Translations under genes and position numbers: made by a program
The notes under the pieces: model-generated
Databases searched by the model: none
Seen by the model: the letters and a program-made list of their open reading frames with translations, nothing else
Told to the model about the DNA's origin: nothing
Part shown: in pieces, positions 1 through 11,437 of the stretch
How the letters are laid out: every line of letters begins with the position of its first letter
How positions within the stretch are numbered: the stretch's first letter is position 1
From: Teratosphaeria epicoccoides
Lineage: Eukaryota > Ascomycota > Dothideomycetes > Mycosphaerellales > Teratosphaeriaceae
Direction: 5' to 3'
Assembly (NCBI GenBank): GCA_021401465.1
Contig: JADDMT010000021.1
Coordinates: 248,001 to 312,000, forward strand
Length of the DNA: 64,000 nucleotides

Positions 1-1183
1 GGGCCTTCTGCTTGACCGACTTTCGTTCAGGTCGTCGTGGCGGGTATGAAGGCTTCCTGGTCCGGTTCTCGTGCTTGTCTGGGGACCCCAGATATTCGTT
101 TGGTCGTATTGGTCGTGGAAGGCGCGGATGGCATGTGTTTGGTAGAGCTGGGTCGTGGAATGCGATTCGGCTTCTCTCGAGGCCCGTATACTGAAAGCGA
201 ATGGAACGGACAATGCACGAAAGAGTGAGCGCAATGATGTCCTGAAGGTGAGCAACAGAAGTCCAGGTCGACAGGCCCGTCGAAGTCGAGTTGAGAAGGA
301 AATGAAGCTTGGAGGTCAAAGAAACCATAGTTCAAAACGGACGCACTCCAACGGCCTACCGTTGGAAGTAGATGCAGACGCCCCACGCCGAAATGAGACC
401 TTTCGACACTGCTTGTTCGTCGCCTTCTGTGTTTGATGCCGACTATCTCAACTCTCCAGGGGTAGCTTACTGTTGACCTTGTGATCTGCGACGTGCATAT
501 GAGTTCCACGGTCTGAGCAGAGTTGTCGATAGCATCGCTTGGCCCTGGGGTCCAGCAGGGTTCCGTGCGGGCGGTAACTTAGCGTCTGTCAAGAATAGCT
601 TGTTCGCAGATCGGCAGGAGTCGTTCGGTCAGGTTCTCTTGTCGAGCACCAGCTCCAGATATGAACCACCTTCGGTGCTCACGGATCTTGCAGTACCGTC
701 GGCCAACGAGAAGGGGCGCATTCACTCTGGAGACAGCTCGTACTTCTACTGACGGCCATATGCTGTCCCGACTCCCCTTACACCACGAGCTCACTCTTAG
801 CGCCGACTCATTGACTAGGAAGCGATAAGCGGAGCGGCTGAACGACGCCATGGCCCAGCACCAGCTGAGGCAGTGTTGCTCCATGTGAGCTTCCACACCT
901 CTCGACGTCACGCATGAAATTGCATCTGATAGAGGCGAAGAGCGCTGAGAATTTAGTGGGTAGGGTGGGCTCTGCCGTCCCAGGTTGATGGTCTTTTTTG
1001 TTAGATTCAGTAAGGTATTCGTCCTTCGTTCTTCCGTCTCTCATTGCTCAAGGCCGAGGCAGGCTGCCCGACCTCAACGTCACGGCGGCCTCTCGTGCTA
1101 TTGAAAATCGAACTCATTTGGCCGCCCTTAGAAGGGCGGACGGCCGGCATCGTGGGCCTGCTTGCAGAACATCTGCCGCCTGC
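1..1183. other. Left-edge region without a supported gene
   Basis: No recognisable protein or RNA is seen here. On the minus strand a frame opens at an ATG at 328 and stays open to base 1, about 109 codons, so the 5' end of a gene leaving the window on the left is possible. Its translation resembles no family I know. The bases before the HET gene may hold its promoter and leader. Confidence 0.3.
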
Positions 1184-3433
1184 ATGGTAAATTTCTTGAC
1201 AGTGGCAGATGTAGCGTGCAGAGACGGCCATCAGCACACTACATCGTGGATCCTGTGTTTTCACTCGGACACAGCTGAAGTCGCCTCCGCTATGCCGCAA
1301 CCACATACAGCACACCCTATGCGCGAATTCTACAAGCTCATCAGCATTGCCGCGTTGATGAAGAAGCGCATCGATGCGAAGGCGCGCCGCCTGGCGCCAT
1401 GCAAGGAGACCGAGAGTCTCTCATCGTCCACGCACGAAAATTATGGCGAGCCTGAACGAAGCCCTAAGGTCGCCGCGGACTCAGCAGCAAACATCCGCGA
1501 CTTGCGCGACAAAGTCAATTGCGAGAACGCCGTCTTCTATGATCGTAACCTGGAGGATGCGGATGAGCTTCGACTCCTCAGAATTGAACCTGGAAGTGGC
1601 CATGAACCGGTTCAGACGTCACTGGAGTATACTAGTATGGAGGCATCGGACTTGAAGCCTTATGATGCGCTGTCATACTGCTGGGGTGCTCAGACGGATT
1701 TCCCGCCGGTCGTCCTCGACGGCAAAGACGGCTTTCAGGTCTCGAGACATCTTCACAGCGCCCTGCTCAGACTTCGTAAGCCTGATCAACCACGCCTGAT
1801 GTGGATCGATGTCATGTGCGTCAACCAAGACAACATCCCAGAGCGAAATCGATCAGTCAGTTTGATTTGGAAGATCTATAGTAAAGCTAGGCGAGTCTGC
1901 ATCTGGATTGGTGAGAACGAAGCTGATGCTCTGATACCAAATTGTCAACGCCGTTGGCCGCATTCCGAGGATGGCGATACGCGAGCAGCGGTTTGTGCGA
2001 AGCCGGGGATTGCGGCATGGGAGCATGGAGACCTGAGGCGCGATCTGAGCGTGCGACTGCAAGAAATGGAGCTGTTTCAAGGATCAGCAGATAGAAAGGG
2101 CGAAGTCTGGTGGAAGCGACTCTGGGTCGTGCAGGAGTATGCATGCGCGAGGAACCCGCCCACCGTCTACCTGGGCCCGCATGCCATCAGCTGGGCGTTC
2201 TTCTCCGACCTCATGCACACAGATACCCATAACAGGTTGACGCTATTCGAGTCTCTCCGAAGGCAAGGCGATCAGAGCCTGCTACGCTTGATCTTCCACG
2301 CCCAGAACTTCCATTGCACAGATCCGAAAGATCGCATTTACGCCCTTCTCGGTCTCAGTAAGGATCTGGCGCAGGGTTCGCCCATCGTGCCAGATTACAG
2401 TAAGAGTGTGCGACAGGTGTACGAAGAAGCGACTCTACATATGATATTGGAGGAAAGCAACGTCGACGTGTTGATGGACGAGCGACCAGATCGCTTCAAC
2501 GCAGAATTCCCGACATGGGTCCCAGACTTCACGCTTTTGCGTGAGCGAGAGCGCGTTCGTACAGTAGATCAATTTGCAGCCGGCCATGCTGACGAAGCCA
2601 TACATCCGCTCGTGAGGATCGTCGAGCGACCAGACGGTAACCTCAGGTCGCCGAAGCACATGCTCAAGATGGAGGCAATGCATTTCGACACTATCGTGGC
2701 GTGCACTTCAGAGCAAACCATTTTAGCACCAGACTACAAGGCCCGAGGTCAGGTTCCTGATGCCAGCCGGCAAGCTCTGTCCTCGGATCAACCACTGCAG
2801 CTGCTTCGCTGCATCCTGGAACAGCTTCATGTGGACTTTAGCAAGCCAGCTTTGCACAAGCTGGATCGCGAACCCAGGCTCGGGTACCTCATGCTCGAGT
2901 ATCTGTCCAGTGGTACTCGAAGCGTCATCAACGATCTAGAAGGAGCATCTGGCTACGCACCCACACAAGAACGTCTCAAAAGAGCGAAGGTTCAAGTCGA
3001 GACCTTAGCCAAGGACTTTGGCATTGCACTCACAGGCGTAGTAAAAGACGACTGGCTCGTAGCGGCGCTATGCGAGTCCCCCTTTCTCTGGACGCGCCAT
3101 ACACGCTATTCCTCTGCGCCAGACGAGTACTGGGACGCGGTTTGGCCGCCCACCGGAGGTGCGCTTGGCTACAACCGATCGATCAAGAACTACAAGCGAG
3201 ACTTTTTCAGCACAGCAAACGGCTTCATCGGCTTGGGGCCAGCAAAGCTCGAGGTCGGCGACGAGGTAATAGTCCCTCTAGGAGCAAGCAGACCTTTTGT
3301 GGTAAGAAAGAGCAAGCTAGGTGGGCATTACAGCCTTGTTGGGGACGCAGTAGTGCCGGGTATCATGGCTGGTCAGATGATCAACTTATGGAGGGAGGGC
3401 AAGGTCATGGTAAAGGAGTACTACTTGGTGTAG
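1184..3433 (+). CDS. HET-domain (heterokaryon incompatibility) protein
   Basis: This is a HET-domain protein, a family of fungal non-self recognition and programmed cell death factors. The single open frame carries the family's hallmarks in order: a YDALSYCWG block near 1,660, a WIDVMCVNQ block near 1,803 followed by an arginine-rich stretch, and a VCIWIGE block near 1,893. Further on come a VWWKRLWVVQE block near 2,107, a DPKDRIYALLGL block near 2,326 and a VPDYSKS block near 2,389. About 340 residues follow without a recognised domain, so the usual NACHT, ankyrin or WD40 partner is missing. The first in-frame ATG is 1184; later ATGs at 1292 and 1319 are equally possible because the HET block starts far downstream. 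No intron is needed. The family call is sure; the role and the start are not. Confidence 0.88.
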   Translation: MVNFLTVADVACRDGHQHTTSWILCFHSDTAEVASAMPQPHTAHPMREFYKLISIAALMKKRIDAKARRLAPCKETESLSSSTHENYGEPERSPKVAADSAANIRDLRDKVNCENAVFYDRNLEDADELRLLRIEPGSGHEPVQTSLEYTSMEASDLKPYDALSYCWGAQTDFPPVVLDGKDGFQVSRHLHSALLRLRKPDQPRLMWIDVMCVNQDNIPERNRSVSLIWKIYSKARRVCIWIGENEADALIPNCQRRWPHSEDGDTRAAVCAKPGIAAWEHGDLRRDLSVRLQEMELFQGSADRKGEVWWKRLWVVQEYACARNPPTVYLGPHAISWAFFSDLMHTDTHNRLTLFESLRRQGDQSLLRLIFHAQNFHCTDPKDRIYALLGLSKDLAQGSPIVPDYSKSVRQVYEEATLHMILEESNVDVLMDERPDRFNAEFPTWVPDFTLLRERERVRTVDQFAAGHADEAIHPLVRIVERPDGNLRSPKHMLKMEAMHFDTIVACTSEQTILAPDYKARGQVPDASRQALSSDQPLQLLRCILEQLHVDFSKPALHKLDREPRLGYLMLEYLSSGTRSVINDLEGASGYAPTQERLKRAKVQVETLAKDFGIALTGVVKDDWLVAALCESPFLWTRHTRYSSAPDEYWDAVWPPTGGALGYNRSIKNYKRDFFSTANGFIGLGPAKLEVGDEVIVPLGASRPFVVRKSKLGGHYSLVGDAVVPGIMAGQMINLWREGKVMVKEYYLV

Positions 3434-3934
3434 ACCAAACAGGCTGGCAGGTTCCGAAAAGAGTAGACAAGACTGGCTCGACATACCGTTGTCCTGAGCG
3501 AGACATCGATGATGAAGTCGCCAGCGACGCCGACGATCGAACAGTCTCGGATGATCCGAACATCGATGCTGCTTGTTTGTTGTCCATCACGCGACGATGT
3601 GCGTGCATGGCTTTGTGTGGCACCTTGTGGACATACTAGTATGTAGCAGGGAGGAACCGGAAGTTCAGACATGGCAATTCCGGAATTGCCGAGCTTTCCC
3701 GCTAGAACTGCCGTACGGCTCGTGCTAGTCACAAACCTAGTTGACCCCACCTGTCCGATCTCTCTGCCCACGGCGCGGACTGCAAATGCGCTCGGCGGAG
3801 GGCGACGGAGGTAGCAGGACTCGTCCGGAATTAACATGATGCTGTATAAGTTCACAATACCTAGCCCGATCTCCCAAGACGGCCACAGGTCTCCTTGCAG
3901 TATCCGGCTGAAATCCGTATCCTTATAGCGCACG
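3434..3934. other. Intergenic, HET gene to aldehyde dehydrogenase gene
   Basis: About 500 bases holding the 3' end of the HET gene and the promoter of the aldehyde dehydrogenase gene. I see no gene and no strong motif. Confidence 0.5.
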
Positions 3935-5386
3935 ATGGCGACCATTGGCTCGAGCAATGGTGTCTCGAGGCCTATACCACTCTGGATAGGTGGCGAGGAA
4001 GTTCACACCGATACCACGTTCGATGTCATCTCGCCTTCCACCGGCAAAACCCTGTGGGCTGCCTCCTCGGTCGATAGCGAACTCGCAACCCGCGCCGTGG
4101 AGACTGCGCAAGCAGCGTTCAAGACATGGCGTCGTGCAAAGCCAGCCGAAAGGCGTCGGATCTTACTGAAAGCTGCCGATATCTTTGAAGCGCGCAAAGT
4201 AGAGCTGCTGGGCTACATGCAACAAGAGACGGGAGCATTGGAGAACTTCAGTGGCTTCAATCTCGACACAACAATTGAGAATTTTAGAGATGTTGCAGGC
4301 AGGGCAGCAAATATATCGGGCGCCATTCCCCAGACTGCGGCAGAGGGGCAAGGCGCTTTCGTGTTCAAGGAGCCATATGGTGTGAATTTGGCTATTGCGC
4401 CGTGGAACGCGCCATATATCCTTGGAACCAGAGCGTTTCTTTACGCGATTGTAGGCGGAAACACCGTCGTGTTGAAAGGATCTGAACTTTCACCCAGGGC
4501 GTTCTGGTCCATTGGCTCGGTTTTGAAGGAGGCTGGGCTGCCGGATGGAGTTTTGAGCGTCATCTACCATCGTCCGGAGGACGCGGTGGCGGTTGTGAAC
4601 ACACTGATTGAGCATCCTTTCGTCAAGAAAGTCAACTTCACAGGCAGCACGAATGTAGGTAGTATCATCGCGAGCAAAGCTGGCAAGGAACTGAAGCCTG
4701 TCCTCATGGAGCTGGGCGGAAAGGCTTCAGCCATTGTCTGCGAGGACGCCAATATTGAACATGCCGCGTTCCAGGTCGCTCTTGGCTCGTTATTGCATGC
4801 TGGTCAGATCTGTATGTCCACGGAGCGCGTGCTGGTTAACAGAAACGTCTTGGAGCCTTTCGCAAGTGCATTGAAGGGAGCCGCAGATAAGGTATATCCT
4901 CCTTCCGGCGATGCGCCGACCCTGGTGTCTAAAGCAGGCGTTGAGAAGAGCCATAAGCTGCTCTCTGACGCCGAGAGCAAAGGCGCAAAGGTCATCTATG
5001 GCGATGCCAAGACCCACGACGAGAGTGCTTATCGGATCCGACCCATCATTGTACAGGATGTGAAGAAGGATATGGACCTCTACTATACAGAGTCATTCGG
5101 CCCATCAGTGTCGCTGATAGCGGTCGAAAGCGATGAGGAAGCCATAGAGATCGCCAATGATACTGAGTATGGGCTCTCTGGAGCTGTCTTCACCGGAAAC
5201 CTTGCTCGTGGATTGAAGATTGCGAAGGAGATTGACAGTGGCGCGATCCATATTAACAGCATGAGTGTGCATGATGAGAGCATGTTGCCTCACGGCGGTG
5301 TCAAGAAGAGCGGTTGGGGAAGATTCAATGGTCACTGGGGTGTTGATGAGTTCCAGAAACTCAAGACTGTAACATACATGGAGTAG
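3935..5386 (+). CDS. NAD(P)-dependent aldehyde dehydrogenase
   Basis: An intronless 483-residue enzyme of the aldehyde dehydrogenase superfamily, which oxidises aldehydes to acids with NAD(P). The Rossmann motif FTGSTNVG lies just upstream of the catalytic glutamate E259 (MELGGK), and the nucleophile is C293 in GQICMS. The family blocks PWNAPYILG and ESFGPS are also present. The length is normal and both catalytic residues are intact. The sequence feels closest to fungal salicylaldehyde or vanillin dehydrogenase-like enzymes, which act on aromatic aldehydes; that subfamily call is from memory and weaker than the family call. There is no targeting peptide, so it is probably cytosolic. It is not obviously operon-like with its neighbours. 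Confidence 0.93.
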   Translation: MATIGSSNGVSRPIPLWIGGEEVHTDTTFDVISPSTGKTLWAASSVDSELATRAVETAQAAFKTWRRAKPAERRRILLKAADIFEARKVELLGYMQQETGALENFSGFNLDTTIENFRDVAGRAANISGAIPQTAAEGQGAFVFKEPYGVNLAIAPWNAPYILGTRAFLYAIVGGNTVVLKGSELSPRAFWSIGSVLKEAGLPDGVLSVIYHRPEDAVAVVNTLIEHPFVKKVNFTGSTNVGSIIASKAGKELKPVLMELGGKASAIVCEDANIEHAAFQVALGSLLHAGQICMSTERVLVNRNVLEPFASALKGAADKVYPPSGDAPTLVSKAGVEKSHKLLSDAESKGAKVIYGDAKTHDESAYRIRPIIVQDVKKDMDLYYTESFGPSVSLIAVESDEEAIEIANDTEYGLSGAVFTGNLARGLKIAKEIDSGAIHINSMSVHDESMLPHGGVKKSGWGRFNGHWGVDEFQKLKTVTYME

Positions 5387-6765
5387 CCACGATTGCAGAC
5401 TCTGCACGTCCTCTGGTGGCCATAGTGACCTCGTTGATCGACCTAGCACTTGATCGGTTGTCAGGGATTCGGTATATGATGTTCAAGTGAGACACTGCAG
5501 GCAGACAATACCAATAACAGTCGATGTCGCCGTAAGGTATCAACAAGCGGTCATAAGGTTTTGTTTAACAGGCAGTCAACTGCGCCACGTCAACCAGCCG
5601 ACCGGTTCACTGAACGGGAACGTTGTGTTGCAATCTTTTGCAGCGGCCGCCTCCGGTCGAGGACTGCGGACTTCCGATCATTGCACAAAGCGATTTGTGA
5701 TTCTCACAGGCCATCTGCTGAAGTTTTGACGCCACGGCGGCAGTCGTGGAGGCATTCTCCCAAACGCCCAACCCTGCCCTGATCCCGCGGGCCCAAAAAG
5801 AGATCTCAAATTGATGACGTCGCCATTTGAAAGTGGAAGATCTCAACGGATCCACCGGGCCGACTGCAATGCTGCCGATGCGCCGGCACAAGAAGATGCT
5901 TTGACGACTACAGCATCATATGGGTATCTTATTGTCGTCGTCGCCGGTGTCTTGACTGTATGCTTGGTCCAACCCTGGTCGGAAGATCGGCCGTGCCCGA
6001 AGACCCACTCACGCACAAGGCATATATTCGCGTGTCGATTCACACGCGCCGGGCGCGTGGTGTTTCACGTCAAATTCTCCCGCTGTGTCGCAACGCGTGA
6101 ACGGCAGCCCCGTTTGTCGAGGTGGAAGAATGGCTCCAGGAGGCCAGGACTCACTGCGCCCGGGGCCACCTTGGTGAGCTCGTGACCGCTGGAGGCCTGC
6201 CGAGAAGAGCGGAACCCCGAGTCAGGAGTGGCGCGAGAATCTTTCTCGAACATGTTGCATGCTGGTCCAATCCCTCGCGGATCGGTTGCAAGCCGCTAGA
6301 AACGGAATCCATGCCGGATGGAATTACGCCAATCGCATGGCTGCCTAGCATACGGGGTTTCAGCTGCTGGTCTGCCGTCGACACTCCGACTCGAGCTCCG
6401 GGGATCCATGACTTGGGCGTCAGTCATCACACAATGATACTTTATGATCGGACTGGCCTTCCGTTTGCGCAAGGCGTGTCAGGCGACACGTTTGCTGTGT
6501 TCTACGCAAGATGAGAAAATGCGATGAACTTGACAGATGTAACACGTCTTTGCACTCGCAAGGATGGAGTCCTGGTAGCCATCATGCGCCGAGCAGGGAC
6601 TGTATGCGTGTGATGTCTCCAAGCGTCTGGCACCCAACAAGAAACCCTCACACTTCCTTGTCACGCCACTGAGTTCTCCCCCAGACCGCTTCACACAACC
6701 GCAGCCAAACCCATTGCCAGCCAACTTTCCTATTCAGGAGACACACATGCACGAATCCGCCAGCT
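5387..6765. other. Intergenic, 1.4 kb, no gene seen
   Basis: Short frames occur on both strands, but none shows a family motif, a signal peptide or convincing splice sites. It presumably contains the promoter of the C2H2/ankyrin gene. Confidence 0.45.
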
Positions 6766-9421
6766 ATGGAAGCCCAGAACGATTGCATGCAACACGCTCG
6801 GGTGAGACAAAGGCCCTCTAGCACTGGGAGTGGCAGTATAAACAGCCTGCGGCCGCCAGCGAAGAAGCAGCGCCTAGAATCTTGTGCTGTCTGCGGCACG
6901 ACATACACGACAAAGCGCGCTCTTGCTCGACACTGTCATACTGACCGACACCGCCAGAATGCTGGGCTTCCACTGGCAGAAAAGCATCCGTGCTCGATGT
7001 GCGAGAAAGTTTTCAGTCGCGAGCATGACCGTCTGAGGCACGAGAGCGAGACTCACAGAGGGCTGAAGCGGACGGCGCGAAAAGGCCAGGATTCGGACGT
7101 GTCGCCGCAAAGCAGCAGCAATGCGACTGAATCACCTGTGACTCCAACGATAGCACCCATCATCTATCGAGAAGAGAAGAGCTTTATGGTCGAGCATGGA
7201 CTTCCGGCCGCGCACCATGACTGGGAGCAGCTTTCGACAGGGTCGGAAGTGTATTCCGAACCGACGAGCCAACTCACCACATACGACGACATGGTTCGAC
7301 GGCAAGCATCTAGCAGCCAGACTCCGCAGGCGGTAGTCGCTCGCTCGACGCCGAATCCTGCGGGCGTCAGTTGGCTCGCCGAAGCCTCAGACGAGGAAAA
7401 AGACAACGACGACAGCAGCGAAGCCGGAGATGCTAGCTCAACGGACCAAGGCTGTAGCCTTCGGTCCATGCCCTCGACTATCGCCGACTCCGCCGTGGAC
7501 TTGGGAAGTGCCACGCGAACCGACTCTCTCCCCTCTCCGCGCAGCAGTAGCCCAGGTGAAGAAGATGCGGCAGATGTCCGCTTTAGCAAACTGGACATAA
7601 AAGTAGCAGAATGTCAAGTTATCCTGCCACTGCGACCCCGAGCGACCATGATCCACAGGGCTGCAGGAGGTGCACGAGCTCCGACAGCGGATACCATTCC
7701 AGCTAAAAAGGCACACATTTGCGCGCTTTGTGAAAAGGCTCTTGAAGAAGATACCGAGGATCTTTTGGCCCACCTCAGAGAGCACTTGGAGGGCTTCAAA
7801 GGCGAATATGTCTGTCACGAGTGCGACATCGGGTTCGGTAAGTTGGCAAAACGACTCTTGTTTCGAGACATCTGCTGACGTGCTACCCGTCATGTAGTCC
7901 ACGAGGAGGATCTGCAACGCCACCTCAGACTGGTTAAGAAGATTGGTCAATGCGGCTTTCAATTTGAGCACGAATTCGAATGTACTGGCCACCACCCACC
8001 CCTACCAAGGGATCTTGCAGAGTACTTGACAGACGCCGATCGATATAGGCTTTGCAATCAGCTTCGGCACTGGGAGCAGTCGCAGCTCCAGGCATACATG
8101 AAACAGGTCCAAGAGCTGGTCGCAGCACGCCAGCTAAGACGAAGCACCTGCTACTCCATCGACTTTCTTGGCCAGGCATCCCGGAGCTCAATGTCCAGTT
8201 TTGCAATCAGCGTAGGTACACATGGCTCGGCACCTTGCGATCGCAGCATCAACGGGCATATCGACATTGGCGGGCTCAGGACGCGCATGAAGAAGATGTC
8301 ACTGAAGTCTGGCACGTCCCTGGTGAAGCATTCTGCCAGGCGGCTACTTGGCTCTCGGCCTAACCTGACCACAGAGCTCTACACTGCTGCACGCACAGGA
8401 AACATGAACGAGATCGCGCATCTCGTTTCAATGGGCGTGTCTCCACGGGCAATACAAGGCGGACAGTCGATTCTATCTGCTGCCGCAGAATGCGCCAATG
8501 CGTCGACGTGCGAGCTTTTGATCCAGCTGGGAGCGAACGTCCTTGCCTCCGAATCAAAATACGGGTGCGCTCTGAGCAGTGCCGCACATGCTGGGAAGAC
8601 CGATATCGTCGAACTGCTGCTCAAAAATGGTGCCGTCACTGATCATCCGGGCGGAGGCTACGGAACTCCATTGGCCACTGCCGCAGCTGCAGGTTCTACC
8701 GACGTAGCTCGTATATTGCTTGATGCCGGAGCCAGAATGTCGCAGATCACTGGTCCGTTCGGATGTGCTTTGAGCGCTGCAGCAGCACGTGGACAGAGTG
8801 AGACGGTCGAGTTTCTCATCGAGCGAGGCGCCGACGTGAACATTCAGGCTGGCCCTGAAGGTACACCGATAGGTCATGCTGCGTACCACGGACAGTTGGA
8901 TGTCGTCAACATACTGGTGCGCGCTGGCGCTGATATCAACCTGCAAGGTGGAAAGCATGGCTGTCCACTATTTGCCTCTATCGTCAGCGTAGTCAATGGT
9001 GCGAAGGACGTCGAAATGGTCAAGTCGCTACTAGATTTCGGAGCTGAAGTCAACTTGAAGAGTCCTTTGCGCAGCCCGCTACGACTTGCAGCGTCTAATG
9101 CTGACGCGCGGCTGATGCCAGAGGTAGTGCGACTGCTGATTGCCCACGGAGCTGATGTGAATGATGTTGGCTCCAAAGGCACCGCACTGCACCTGGCGAA
9201 CGCTCGGAAACAGCACTGGATCGATAAAATGCCGTTGATGACATTGGGACAGCATACGGACGAGTCGGTTCATGCACGGGTGGGAAATTGCTCCGAAGTA
9301 ATCAGACTGCTGTGAGTACCAGATTCGTTTGTGTCTGTCTGGTCCGTTGCTAACTCCAAGCAGGAGAGAAGCTGGCGCGGTGGAGGGAGGCCGGGATTCG
9401 CCTATGAAGATTGAGGACTGA
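6766..9421 (+). CDS. C2H2 zinc-finger and ankyrin-repeat protein
   Basis: Three exons (6766-7837, 7898-9311, 9364-9421) give 847 residues. Intron 1 (60 nt, GTAAGT...TAG) lies inside a zinc finger, and removing it restores that finger. Intron 2 (52 nt, GTGAGT, GCTAAC branch, CAG) joins the last ankyrin helix to a short tail. Two C2H2 fingers sit near the N-terminus (from C40 and about residue 74). Two more lie near residues 320-365, the last with irregular spacing. A Ser/Asp-rich linker separates the pairs. From about residue 465 there are at least seven ankyrin units with typical LL..GA endings and DVN turns. A DNA- or protein-binding regulator with a protein-interaction tail is inferred. Zinc fingers plus ankyrins occur in fungal accessory proteins of unknown role. 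The splice model is well supported; the function is unknown. Confidence 0.85.
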
Positions 9422-9600
9422 TAAGATGATACAGTTGCGCGCATGGATGGAAGTAACAATACACAAAGAGTCTGGTTATGGCAAAATGCTGACACTCGCG
9501 GAATATACCCTTTCAATACGTGTTGATGGTTTCGCTGTATTCCGCAGCTACCTGCATTTTCTTATGTACATAGGCTGGAAGCTTGGCAGCGTCAAGTTGT

Positions 9601-10134
9601 TTACGAAGGAGGCATGACGTCGAAGGTCCTGCGACGCTCAGTCAGTTCCCTACTCACAGGCGCAAATGCACGGAACACTTACTGGGCAACCTGAGGCTCC
9701 CAAGAGAGCTTATCCTTGCCGTAGATCTCGGCCCCGACCTGGAAGTCCTTGCGGCCCTTGGGCAGGAGCCCAGTGCGCAGGACAATGGTGTCTGGTCCCA
9801 TGACCTCCTGGTGGTGGTAGATGTGGGAGGTGCAATGTGGGCAGTAGTAGCAGTTCACCGACTTGCCGCTGTCGCCCTTGTATGAATAGCAGCCTGGCTC
9901 GCCGCCCTTGGTGATCTTCAGAGCGCTCTTTGGAATGATCTGGTTCATGGTGTAGGTCGAGCCGGAGAGGATCTTGCACGTGTCACAGTGGCAGAGAATG
10001 TGCTTGGTCTGGTCCTGGTTGAGAGTGACCTGAATTCAAGGGGTGTCAGCTTGGAGCGTGGTGGCCGGCGGAATGGAATCGCTCACCTCCCACTGGTGGT
10101 GGCCGCAGTGGCACTTTCCCTCGTAAGTAGACAT
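9601..10134 (-). CDS. GFA/CENP-V-type zinc protein (Mss4-like fold)
   Basis: Three exons read on the minus strand (10134-10087, 10029-9683, 9628-9601) give 140 residues, normal for the family. Zinc ligands are visible as a CHC near residue 8, a CHCDTC block near residue 30 and a CYYCPHC block near residue 75, the pattern of glutathione-dependent formaldehyde-activating (GFA) proteins. Intron 1 (57 nt) uses GTGAGC...CAG. Intron 2 (54 nt) uses a perfect GTAAGT donor that overlaps an apparent TAA stop. Splicing it adds a 28-nt last exon ending in MPPS, which I recognise as a typical C-terminus of fungal members. Many members are not formaldehyde enzymes, so the substrate is unknown. The gene is tail-to-tail with the C2H2/ankyrin gene. 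Confidence 0.85.
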
Positions 10135-11437
10135 GTCATTCAATCGCTGACTTGATCAGCTTGATGTACAAGAAGGAAGACTGGTTGTCGTGGCAAGGAA
10201 AATGGTTGGAAAGAAAGAGGAGCTGCTTCTTGTACTTGTCTTTGAACCCCACCCGGAGGCATTGATGTCAGCCGTCACAAACCTCCCATGGCCGGAGACC
10301 CTTTCATGTTCCAGCCAATCCTGTGGAAATGCTTCACCCTCTTGAAACTCTGCATTGAGTTCCGTTGGCCCTGCTGGCTGCTACTGTCCCCGTCGGCTGT
10401 ACCGAAGGCCTGCATCTTGCACATTTTGTACCCCCCTGCTTTGAGTGTTGCATTGCTCCTCCTGCATCAATGTTCCACAGCGCCGTCGAATGCACACCTA
10501 TTGCTTACGATATCACTCGAGTTCCAAATAGTGCTTCGAGAGGCATTCGTCGGCAGCTGGAGGGCGACGGTGGGGCACGCAGGACTGAGGGAGGGGCTGT
10601 ATTCGGTGACGCAATGTCGTGTCTTGCTGACTCCTGACGTGGGAAACGATCGCGACCATCTTGACCGTGCTGCTCAGACCACCGGCCGAGCTGAGATCCG
10701 CAAGGTTGACAACAACGTGAAGGCTCTGGTCGGCGTCGTGGGGAATCCCCTATGCCAGGAGCCTCGACAAACGCTCCGTTGACATACAGCTAAATCACGC
10801 TGAACGGACGCTTGTTGGCAAGCAGATATGGCATCGGAAAGGCAACGAGATACAACGGATGAAAGTTGTGAGCAGACCGATAGTCATTTCCCCCATGTCA
10901 CCCATGCCCTTCATTGGGTGTCATGTTCAAACATGTGTTGAGCCGCAGTCCATCAAGGTGTTTCGGTCTTGGCGTCCTGCCGACCAGCAGTAACATTGTT
11001 GAACTGCCGTGTGGAAGTTTGCTTTGATACATACACGGCGCCGTCTATATATATATCGATGACTCGATCACGAGGTTGAGGCAACAGGCAATAAATTGAA
11101 GCAGCAGTAACCATGGTCCGCGGGTCAGCGGACCGGAAATGATCGGCACGCAGAGTTCTGATCGTATCATTGGAATGAGGCCGTATGGAAGCCTTCTGTA
11201 TGCTTCCGCTTCGAACGGCAATCGCGTCATCATGTGAATAGATCACCATCGAACTGAGGCGTGCTGGATCCGTCGATTGGGTCATTGTAGCCTGTTCAAG
11301 GGCTCGCCGACGCTCGCAACATCTCTCGGCCGCGCAGTGATGTGTGTTCCAACGAGCCGAGGGAGGTTGATGCTCCCGCCCTTCAATGCAGGAGGTACAT
11401 GAAGCATGTCGGCAACGTCACTCTATCGAGAAACGAT
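10135..11437. other. Intergenic, 1.3 kb, no gene seen
   Basis: It contains the promoter of the GFA gene and the 3' side of RIB7. A plus frame at 10288-10782 starts with ATG but shows no motif or fungal coding character. A short TA repeat lies at about 11,045-11,055. Nothing else is supported. Confidence 0.45.

Noticed and set aside
10288..10782. 164-residue plus frame starting with ATG
   Set aside because: No family motif, no fungal codon bias and no conserved-looking segments.
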